From: Paenibacillus endophyticus
Lineage (GTDB): Bacteria; Bacillota; Bacilli; Paenibacillales; Paenibacillaceae
DNA: 64,000 nucleotides
Assembly (NCBI RefSeq): GCF_014192395.1
Contig: NZ_JACHXW010000005.1
Span: forward strand, 248,001 to 312,000
Direction of reading: 5' to 3'
In this document: one piece after another, positions 9,024 to 15,761 of the stretch
Layout: every line of letters begins with the position of its first letter
How positions within the stretch are numbered: the stretch's first letter is position 1
Translations under genes and position numbers: made by a program
The notes under the pieces: generated by a model
What the model saw: only the letters and a program-made list of their open reading frames with translations
The model's database searches: none
What the model was told of the DNA's origin: nothing

Positions 9024-9350
9024 TCACTCATTACTGATTGTCCCCTCAATATCCTGAATCGGGAACCATTCTCCATCGACCATAAGGCGGCCTCTCAGCT
9101 GATCGATGCGGTCCACGATGCCGATGACGGTCAGTTCCTCGATGGGATGGAACAGCCTGAGCGTAATTTGCTGCCGTTGCTGCAGCGACTCAGTCACGGA
9201 CCGTACTATATTTTCCAATTCTTGTTCATCAAGTTCCACGCGCTGTCGCTGTCTCAATGTCTTCTCGTGCTCATTAATAGCAACTTTATGTTCCGGCAGC
9301 ATCATACGGCTGGATTCCCAAAGTCCATTTCCTTCAAGTTTTTTTCTCAT
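9024..9350 (-). CDS. YolD-like protein, cargo copy
   Basis: 108 residues, nearly identical in layout to the chromosomal YolD-like protein at 23954: the same opening MRKKLEGNGLWESSRMMLPEHK, then LRLFHPIEELTVIGIVDRIDQL and LMVDGEWFPIQDIEG. YolD-like proteins pair with UvrX-type polymerases (yolD-uvrX in phage SPbeta). The start overlaps the end of the polymerase gene by four bases. The C-terminus is shorter than that of the chromosomal copy by a few residues. Confidence 0.85.
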   Translation of the reverse strand: MRKKLEGNGLWESSRMMLPEHKVAINEHEKTLRQRQRVELDEQELENIVRSVTESLQQRQQITLRLFHPIEELTVIGIVDRIDQLRGRLMVDGEWFPIQDIEGTISNE

Positions 9351-10612
9351 TTGTAATGTCCTCCGATCTTCTCAGAGCGGTGCAGCGCTTGCCCAGCGGG
9401 AGACACGGATACGGCCCTTAAAATAACGGAGTCCCCGTATTTCTCCTTAAGGGCATCCGTGGCCCGTTCAAGCGCCATCGTCTTCTCACGATGTGGGTCA
9501 AACAAAGAAAGCTGGTATTCATTATCATCAGAAAATTGCGAGAGGCTGATGCCGACCTTTCTCACTGGATGACCGTCCCAATGCCGTACCAACAGTTCGA
9601 CGGCTGCACGATAAACCTGATTGGTGACGTTAGTCGGATCGTCCATTTTCATTTGTCGACTAAAGCCAGTTGGTCGATCATAATCGGCTCCCATACAGCC
9701 CACTGATACAACATGACCCATATATCCTTTACCGCGGCACCGCTGGCAGACAAGTTCCGTCAATTCGAGTAACACAACCTTGATCTCCTCGAGCTTTCCG
9801 TAGTCACGCGGCAGCGTCATCATATGCCCTACTGTCTTTGGAGCCACCTGATGGGTGCCCGGTGTAACCGGACTGTCGTCAATCCCGTTGGCAATACGCC
9901 AGTACAGTTCAGCATTGATGTCAGAGTTTTTACCGAATTTACGGCGCATCATAAGCTTGAGTTTCTCAAGCGGTGTCTCAGCTACCGTTCCGATTGTCTC
10001 CATACCCATCGCGTTAAAATGACGCGTCATGCGGCTACCAACCATGAACATTTTCGTAACGGGCAATGTCCAAAGTGTCTCGTGAAGTTTCTCCTTAGAC
10101 AAAACATAAATACCCGACTCGTTTTTCTTTGCATAGTTATCGCAAGCGGTCTTCGCCAAAATTTTATTTTCGGCAATACCGAATCGAGTGTATATTCCTG
10201 TTTCAGCTTGAATGCGATTTTGAATGATTCGTGCAAGTTCCTCCGGTGAACCATACAAATGCAACGAACCAGTTACATCTAAAAATTGTTCGTCGATGGA
10301 GTAGCACTCAACTAAATCGGTGAATGACTGATAAATACGAGTTATCATCAATGATATGTCGATATATAGCTGCATGCGGGGTCTGATAATAACTAAATTC
10401 GGGCATTTGGAAATCGATTCACCGAGTCTCTCCGCAGTTGTTATACCATATGACTTAGCAATCGGACAGGCAGCTAGGATGATTCCTGAGCGTCTTTCTG
10501 GATCACCTGCGACCACCACAGGTAGATCACGATACTCGGGACGCTCCGCTTTCTCTACGGATGCATAAAAGGATTGGCAGTCGGCAAGCATAATTACTTT
10601 TTTACCATGCAA
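9347..10612 (-). CDS. Y-family DNA polymerase (UvrX/DinB class), complete cargo copy
   Basis: An intact translesion polymerase. It shows KVIMLADCQSFYASVEKA (metal Asp), AGDPERRSGIILAACPIAK, the catalytic ECYSIDEQFLDVTG, RFGIAENKILAKTACD, helix-hairpin-helix-like METIGTVAETPLEKL and a complete little finger (HVVSVGCMGADY, YQLSLFD). From TTG 10612 it is 421 codons, exactly the length of the interrupted chromosomal gene once rejoined, and closely similar along its whole length. At the insertion core the codons are ATC GAC GAA where the chromosome has ATC GAT GAG. The frame stays open upstream to 10849, so TTG 10612 (after GGTGA) or a longer fusion start are both possible. Confidence 0.85.
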   Translation of the reverse strand: MHGKKVIMLADCQSFYASVEKAERPEYRDLPVVVAGDPERRSGIILAACPIAKSYGITTAERLGESISKCPNLVIIRPRMQLYIDISLMITRIYQSFTDLVECYSIDEQFLDVTGSLHLYGSPEELARIIQNRIQAETGIYTRFGIAENKILAKTACDNYAKKNESGIYVLSKEKLHETLWTLPVTKMFMVGSRMTRHFNAMGMETIGTVAETPLEKLKLMMRRKFGKNSDINAELYWRIANGIDDSPVTPGTHQVAPKTVGHMMTLPRDYGKLEEIKVVLLELTELVCQRCRGKGYMGHVVSVGCMGADYDRPTGFSRQMKMDDPTNVTNQVYRAAVELLVRHWDGHPVRKVGISLSQFSDDNEYQLSLFDPHREKTMALERATDALKEKYGDSVILRAVSVSPAGQALHRSEKIGGHYK

Positions 10613-10801
10613 TCTCTTCACCAGCTCTTTTGTTAAAATATTTTTAATCCAAAATACACGTTGTGTATCATGCTCCATACAAAGCATCTTTAAATAAGTC
10701 GACTCTAATGGAGAGTAATCAAATCCTTCGTTTCGTGAACTTCGTCTTTGTGCACCAATAAACCAGACACAAACGATAAGTTTTTTAAATACCGTGATGC
10801 C
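10613..10801 (-). other. Decayed or fused counterpart of the small SOS leader ORF
   Basis: This stretch continues the polymerase frame upstream and aligns with the chromosomal small ORF (shared QRVF..NIL..ELV pattern at its end). The position of the chromosomal start ATG reads ACG here (GGGCATCACGG against GCGCATCATGG), and one base fewer at the gene boundary puts both genes in one frame. Either the leader is lost and translation begins at TTG 10612, or a fused protein is made. Confidence 0.55.
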
Positions 10802-10815
10802 CTCTTTTGAAAACA

Positions 10816-10827
10816 GAACACCTGTTC
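10816..10827 (-). promoter_or_regulatory. LexA box of the cargo polymerase
   Basis: GAACACCTGTTC fits GAAC-N4-GTTC and sits at the same place relative to the gene as the first chromosomal box. The cargo polymerase and YolD should therefore also be SOS-induced. The second box seen on the chromosome is not obvious here. Confidence 0.8.
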
Positions 10828-10849
10828 TTATTATATACGTAATACGCAT

Positions 10850-11133
10850 TCTTATACCACTGGTTTTTTATGGTGATTATTTACAACTAATCTCTACAAC
10901 TACGCCCCTCTAATGATCGCTAACGATCCAGATCCGATGCTTATTCAAGTAAAGCAACAAATAACAGCATCGTCTAGCGAAGCGAGAACGTCATATCCAA
11001 CTTCCGGGAAAGACAATTAAGGCTCTAAGCAAAGGCCATCAATTCAAAGCAAATGATTAAGCAGGAGCCATGATAAGCTCCCCGGCGTTTTTTATCTGTC
11101 GTACACGTCAAGATACATGAAACGATTGATATT
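10850..11133. other. Noncoding spacer
   Basis: Between the cargo polymerase and the next minus-strand gene I find no coding sequence. A small hairpin, GGAGC (11064-11068) with GCTCC (11077-11081), is followed by a T-run at 11088-11093 and could be a remnant terminator for plus-strand transcription. Confidence 0.4.
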
Positions 11134-11157
11134 AAAAAAGCCACCCTTAAGGGTGGC
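11134..11157 (-). terminator. Terminator of the acidic-protein gene
   Basis: The perfect palindrome GCCACCCTTAAGGGTGGC (11140-11157) is followed on the minus strand by six T residues, seven bases after the stop of the gene ending at 11164. Confidence 0.85.
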
Positions 11158-11163
11158 AGGACA

Positions 11164-11550
11164 TTAATTATAATCATCATCATTATCGTCTTCATTTGAG
11201 GGCTCTTCGCTAAGAAATAAAATCCCAGCCTGTTCGTTCTGATGTTCCAGATCGTAAGCAGTGTACACAGACTGTAATTCAGGAGTTTCTTTCAACTTTT
11301 TAAAAGCTGCAGCTCCTTCAGCATCACACGTATAGCAATATTTTCGCGTAAAATCATTATATATAAAAGCATGTTCAAGTTCTAACAAAGCATCGGTTCC
11401 GCTTTTAAACTTGAACCAACCACCATCACGTCCCATACGGCCAACATCTTTTTCCCTTGCTGGGATAGTTTCAGTATGTGGTACATAAGTACAATTTTCT
11501 TGGTGAATGACGATCTTCCTAGTAGGCTTATCAATGTTCATCCAAACCAT
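11164..11550 (-). CDS. Acidic hypothetical protein
   Basis: About 128 residues; I do not recognise a family. Features: an early HQENCTYVPHTE segment and RKYCYTCDAEGAAAF, giving three Cys that might bind metal, and a very acidic tail (SEEPSNEDDNDDDYN). ATG 11550 is chosen with GGGAG ten bases upstream; TTG 11556 and ATG 11541 are alternatives. It has its own terminator and stands opposite to the nuclease-like gene downstream. Acidic tails are common in DNA-mimic or inhibitor proteins, but nothing more specific supports that. Confidence 0.6.
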   Translation of the reverse strand: MVWMNIDKPTRKIVIHQENCTYVPHTETIPAREKDVGRMGRDGGWFKFKSGTDALLELEHAFIYNDFTRKYCYTCDAEGAAAFKKLKETPELQSVYTAYDLEHQNEQAGILFLSEEPSNEDDNDDDYN

Positions 11551-11791
11551 TAGCAACCAGCTCCCTTTTTATGCTATCAAAGCATACTTATACGTTACAA
11601 TTCATTATCCTGCTTACACCTTGCTTGGTTTAAATATATTAAAGTTATCGACAGAGATGACGATACGGTATTAGGCTAACAAAAAACAGATTAACCTATT
11701 AATTTGCCTATCCAAAGACAATATTTTCCGTTAAGATATTTAGGTGCGAATGATTATGGGTCATTTATATAGATATAAGGAGGGGCTCTTT

Positions 11792-13891
11792 TTGTGGGGA
11801 GAATTACCATATTTAAAAGATTTGTTATCATCTAAAAAATATAATCAGGCCGCTAAACATATGAAAACTGCCATCACCGAGGGTATTCAAAAAGGTGAGC
11901 ATACGGAAATTATCAGGTTTTTACGCCATGAGATGCTTCTTCTAAATACTTCAAGTGATAGTAATCAAACGTCTCTTTTCTGTAATCAATTGATGAAGCA
12001 CTGTTTGGATCATGGTTTAGACATTATTGAATATGCTGAGCAATGTAAAATCCTCAATGAAGAATTAGATTGGTATGGAGAACAGTATAATCAAATAGTA
12101 AGAGAAATGCATGCTCTTGATCCAATAACAGCGTTACATGTTATACTAGCCACTTTTGAAAACTTGAACCAGTATCTCCTCAGTAACAAACCAGATGATC
12201 TGGAGAGGATATTTTATTCTTCATATGTATATGGTATGGAAGCCGATTATGAAAGTGGTATAACAGCATTGAATGTGTTATTAAAGTTATGGATAAATAG
12301 TTGCCACTCTGAAAGATTTCGTGGGCGGTTTAAAGAACTTCCATATGTAGCAGAGGGCTTTAAAGATCTACGCACCAAACTCGCACCGATTATTCGCTCA
12401 TTAAACTATCTGAATTGGTTATGTAAAGAGGTTTCACTCCACCATGTCACCATGAATATTCAAGTTTCTGAAGTAATCTTTACCATACATGATAAAAGCG
12501 AATATATTCATTACAAACTCCCATTTATTCGTGATACGGCAAGAATGCAAAATGCATTGTATCATTTTCCAAGTATTAAAGGTCGATTTAATTGGAAAAA
12601 AGAAGAGATTGATTACGCTAAGATTATTCAGATCAAGGAAAGCGGAGATGATTTTAAATTAAAGTTCGGCGATGACACCTTTTTCGAAGCGTTAAAACAA
12701 TCCACGGAGTTAGCTTATCAAAGTTATCTTCTTATAATTGGTGATATGTATATTCATAATTTACATCAACTGAAAATTAAAGATAAAAGTGTATCTGTAA
12801 TGGAACTATTCTTTTTCTATAATCTCATTAGAACAATGGGGCTTATCTACTTCGAAGCGACAAAGCATTTTATGGAGACCATTAAAAAAGAAGCACGAGC
12901 TCCTTATCTTATAATAAATAAAAAGGAGATCGCGGAACTATTTTCACCTATCCTTTCAAAGCTTTTCAAACGTGAATTCACACAGCTGGATGTCAATCAG
13001 ATGATTGCTCTGCTAACATTTGGCAGCAACGATATATTTGATCTGTATTATAAACCTTTAATTGTTAGTGGAAATAATGTTGCTCTTATACCATCGCTAT
13101 TTATGATGAATAACTTTGCTAAGACGTTTCTTCATCATATGAATGCTCTCGGTGTTAATCTATCTGATCGTGGCGATGACTTTGAGAAAGTTATGCGAGA
13201 GCGTTTTAGTAATAATGGTTTTAAAGTGTATCCTGAGCAGTGGCCTTACGCCTATAAATATGAAGGAAAAACAATTAAGGGTGATATTGACCTAATTGCG
13301 AAGAAAGGAAAATATCTCTACCTTGGGCAGTTAAAAAACCGTCTTGAACCCCTTGAGCCGAAGGATTATCGAGGTGCGGATAAAAAAATCAACCAAGGCA
13401 TCTCTCAAGCAGAACAGTCCGAACTTTATGTTAAAAGAAATCAAGAAGAGTTTTGTGCGAATTTTGGTATAACACTGGAAGAACTCGACGAATTAATAAT
13501 CAAACCCTTCGTTCTCGTAAGTTGTTTTTATGGTTCTGGTCAAGTTATTCACAATATTCCAGTTACTGATGCGAGTGCATTGACCCGATTCTTTGATGAA
13601 GGCGAAATAAGAGCATATCGTGGTCAGAACGAGCCTTACTCAAGAACATTAAGGACCACTGGAGAAGTATTACCCAACGAATTCAATGCTTTCTTATTAA
13701 AACCTTATTTTTTGGAAGAAGAAATATATGGTATTCAACTTGGGACGCATCATGCTTATCCGATTCGTGATCGCAAATTCGTACTAGGCCTGGATGATGA
13801 CTTGGAGAAGCTCATTGCTAACAGTTTCATGGCTAAAGCATATGAACATTTCGAAAAAGTAGGTGCTAATACGATGGAGGATAAAAACTAA
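11792..13891 (+). CDS. Large protein with C-terminal restriction-endonuclease-like domain
   Basis: 699 residues from TTG 11792, eight bases after AAGGAGG (11777-11783); an in-frame GTG at 11744 has no ribosome site. The first 480 residues are helical and unrecognised. Around residues 470-530 there is a PD-(D/E)XK-like core: GDDFEKVMRERF, then KGDIDLIAKK with the Asp and YLYLGQLKNR giving a QxK triad, as in Mrr-type nucleases. A Cys-poor C-terminal tail follows. It lies in a cluster of defence-like genes, so a phage-restricting nuclease is plausible. The substrate is unknown. Confidence 0.6.
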   Translation: MWGELPYLKDLLSSKKYNQAAKHMKTAITEGIQKGEHTEIIRFLRHEMLLLNTSSDSNQTSLFCNQLMKHCLDHGLDIIEYAEQCKILNEELDWYGEQYNQIVREMHALDPITALHVILATFENLNQYLLSNKPDDLERIFYSSYVYGMEADYESGITALNVLLKLWINSCHSERFRGRFKELPYVAEGFKDLRTKLAPIIRSLNYLNWLCKEVSLHHVTMNIQVSEVIFTIHDKSEYIHYKLPFIRDTARMQNALYHFPSIKGRFNWKKEEIDYAKIIQIKESGDDFKLKFGDDTFFEALKQSTELAYQSYLLIIGDMYIHNLHQLKIKDKSVSVMELFFFYNLIRTMGLIYFEATKHFMETIKKEARAPYLIINKKEIAELFSPILSKLFKREFTQLDVNQMIALLTFGSNDIFDLYYKPLIVSGNNVALIPSLFMMNNFAKTFLHHMNALGVNLSDRGDDFEKVMRERFSNNGFKVYPEQWPYAYKYEGKTIKGDIDLIAKKGKYLYLGQLKNRLEPLEPKDYRGADKKINQGISQAEQSELYVKRNQEEFCANFGITLEELDELIIKPFVLVSCFYGSGQVIHNIPVTDASALTRFFDEGEIRAYRGQNEPYSRTLRTTGEVLPNEFNAFLLKPYFLEEEIYGIQLGTHHAYPIRDRKFVLGLDDDLEKLIANSFMAKAYEHFEKVGANTMEDKN

Positions 13892-13994
13892 AAATAAAGC
13901 ATTGCAACTATAAGTAGATGCTCTGCTTCATGTCGAAGTATAGAATGTCATAAGAAAATAAAGCATTAGACTGGCATTAAGATTCCTTCAATAG

Positions 13995-14044
13995 CAGTGG
14001 CAATCTCAGACTTTCATGTCACAGGCTGCCACTGTATCTTATTA
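13995..14044. terminator. Hairpin between convergent genes
   Basis: CAGTGGCA (13995-14002) pairs with TGCCACTG (14037-14044) across a 34-base loop. It lies between the nuclease-like gene and the convergent XRE gene. The T-content nearby is modest, so this is a moderate terminator candidate. Confidence 0.4.
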
Positions 14045-14061
14045 CACTCTCTGAATAGTTC

Positions 14062-14409
14062 TCATAATTTATTGTTCTCAGTAATTATAACCTGTGCCAA
14101 CTTTTTAATAATAATTAATTCTTTCTCTGAACATGATTGTAATAAAACTTGAATAGAATCAAATAATTCATATTCTTCATGTTTTGAAGTAGGTAAATTG
14201 AAGCCATTAAACAAGTCACTAGGATCAATATGCAGGACCTGAATAATTCTCTCCAGTGTTTCCAATGATATATTTTTCTCACCACGCTCAATCCCGCCAA
14301 TATATGGCTGTGGGAGCTGAACAAGCTCTCCCAATTGCTCTTGAGTAAGTCCCCTATTTTTTCGCAAACTTCTAATTCGGATTCCAACATGTATTGAAAG
14401 TTTAGACAA
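14062..14409 (-). CDS. XRE-family transcriptional regulator
   Basis: 115 residues with an N-terminal Cro/C1-type helix-turn-helix (IRSLRKNRGLTQEQLGELVQ, then QPYIGGIERGEKNISLETLERI) and a short helical C-terminal part. It is divergent from the DGQHR gene, with inverted repeats in the shared promoter region, as expected for a local autoregulated repressor of the defence-like genes. The target is inferred from position. Confidence 0.85.
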   Translation of the reverse strand: MSKLSIHVGIRIRSLRKNRGLTQEQLGELVQLPQPYIGGIERGEKNISLETLERIIQVLHIDPSDLFNGFNLPTSKHEEYELFDSIQVLLQSCSEKELIIIKKLAQVIITENNKL

Positions 14410-14445
14410 CCTGACTCACCTCTTTTTCAGGTTAGGACAGTCAGG
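14410..14445. promoter_or_regulatory. Probable operator of the XRE regulator
   Basis: CCTGACT (14410-14416) and AGTCAGG (14439-14445) form a 7-base inverted repeat, with a further related CAGGTTAGG between them. The repeat lies just upstream of the XRE start, between the divergent genes. Confidence 0.5.
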
Positions 14446-14481
14446 CATCAAATGACAGATACTCATACTATATATATCCAT

Positions 14482-14510
14482 TTGATTTTATATGTTATAA
14501 GATATATTAT
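14482..14510 (+). promoter_or_regulatory. Promoter of the DGQHR gene
   Basis: TTGATT (14482-14487), a 17-base spacer and TATTAT (14505-14510) make a good housekeeping promoter, 31 bases before the chosen start. Confidence 0.6.
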
Positions 14511-14541
14511 TGCTTTATATTATTACCGAGGGGACGACAAC

Positions 14542-15528
14542 ATGAGTAATCTTCCGCAGCACTATGTAATAGAAAACGTACTTCAGTGCAAGATGCGTGG
14601 GAAAGTCGCATATCAGAGCTACTTTTCTGCTTCAATTGGAATAAACTTAATTTATGTAAAACCTTATAATCTCCCTTCTGGAAAAGGTTATCAGCGCCCT
14701 GTTGATTCTAAAAGATGCGCAGATTTTGCTCAATACTTATCCAAAGGTGAAGACGCACTTTTTACTCCTATACTGTTGAATGCTGGAGCTAACTGGGAGT
14801 TCGTAAGTTACGATAAACAGCGACCATCGTATGGCAGATTATTTTGTAAAGGCAAAGCTTCACTAATGGATGGTCAACATCGGGTAGGAGGAATTGAAAA
14901 ATACGTACGTGAAACAAACTCTGATATTAGCATCCCATTTCTTGCTTTTCACAGCTTAGATGAAGATGAAGAAATAAAACTATTCGATACAATTAATACC
15001 AAAGCAAAAGGAATAGGACCATCATTAAGTAAATTTCTTCGTCGTGATTCCGATGATATTAGTTGGATAGCAACAGAAATGATGACAAGAAAAGATAGCC
15101 CATTTTATTTAATTGGGAGTATTATCGGAAAACGCACTAAGGGGCGGCATGTAACCTTACAAAATCTTTATCGAACTTTAGGCTTTTTAATGAAGAATAA
15201 CGATGTGAGTACATTTTCCAAAGAAGAAAAGCTTATATTCGCTATTTCTTACTATAACGCTATTCGAGAAAAATTCCTTTTTGAATGGAAGGACTACACT
15301 GGTTTTCGGATAACTCATATTGTTTCAATTGATGCTTTATCAATTGCTGGGGGCCACTTGTTGACCTCGTTATTAAAAGAAAAAAAACAAGTAGATCCTA
15401 CAACAATAACCAGATATGTTAATAAGCTTTCCGTTGATTGGTCAGTAGATGGACCATTAAAATATGTGAAAGGTTTAAGTGGCTCAAAAAAATTATCTGA
15501 AGAGTTGCGGGATCAATTATTATCTTAA
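14542..15528 (+). CDS. DGQHR-domain protein (DndB-like)
   Basis: 328 residues from ATG 14542, eight bases after GAGGGG (14528-14533); a longer frame exists but overlaps the promoter. The hallmark LMDGQHRVGG lies about residue 110, followed by FDTINTKAKGI, as in DGQHR/ParB-like proteins related to DndB. DndB regulates phosphorothioate DNA-modification genes, but no dndA, C, D or E homologue is present here, so this is an orphan member. It is followed by its own terminator and then by the TrlF-type gene in the same direction. Confidence 0.8.
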   Translation: MSNLPQHYVIENVLQCKMRGKVAYQSYFSASIGINLIYVKPYNLPSGKGYQRPVDSKRCADFAQYLSKGEDALFTPILLNAGANWEFVSYDKQRPSYGRLFCKGKASLMDGQHRVGGIEKYVRETNSDISIPFLAFHSLDEDEEIKLFDTINTKAKGIGPSLSKFLRRDSDDISWIATEMMTRKDSPFYLIGSIIGKRTKGRHVTLQNLYRTLGFLMKNNDVSTFSKEEKLIFAISYYNAIREKFLFEWKDYTGFRITHIVSIDALSIAGGHLLTSLLKEKKQVDPTTITRYVNKLSVDWSVDGPLKYVKGLSGSKKLSEELRDQLLS

Positions 15529-15541
15529 CTGCCATACAAAA

Positions 15542-15570
15542 AAGTTGAACTTATGGTTCAACTTCTTTTG
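15542..15570 (+). terminator. Terminator of the DGQHR gene
   Basis: AAGTTGAAC and GTTCAACTT pair around a TTATG loop and are followed by a T-rich CTTTTG. Confidence 0.7.
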
Positions 15571-15735
15571 TTATGTTTTAGTCTAGTAATGTCATGTACA
15601 TAAATTACTTCTCTCTTTGCACTGTAAAATCAAATAAAACGACAAACATAAAAATTAAGGATAGAGACTGAACTTTACTGTCACTAATTTAATATTCTTA
15701 GACCACTCCCTCCTACAATCCGACAACTTTTGTTA

Positions 15736-15754
15736 TATAATGTAACTTGGAGGG
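15736..15754 (+). promoter_or_regulatory. -10 element and ribosome site of the PHP-ATPase gene
   Basis: TATAAT at 15736-15741 is followed by TTGGAGGGG just before the ATG at 15762, so the 5' leader would be very short. No convincing -35 is visible. The rest of 15571-15735 shows nothing assignable. Confidence 0.45.
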
Positions 15755-15761
15755 GAAATAA

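Noticed and set aside
10260..10300. GATGTA in the cargo polymerase as a Tn554-type core site
   Set aside because: It lies a few codons away from the real junction position and simply encodes Asp-Val of the FLDVTG motif.
11744..11791. GTG start of the nuclease-like protein
   Set aside because: There is no ribosome site before it, while AAGGAGG stands at the right distance from TTG 11792.
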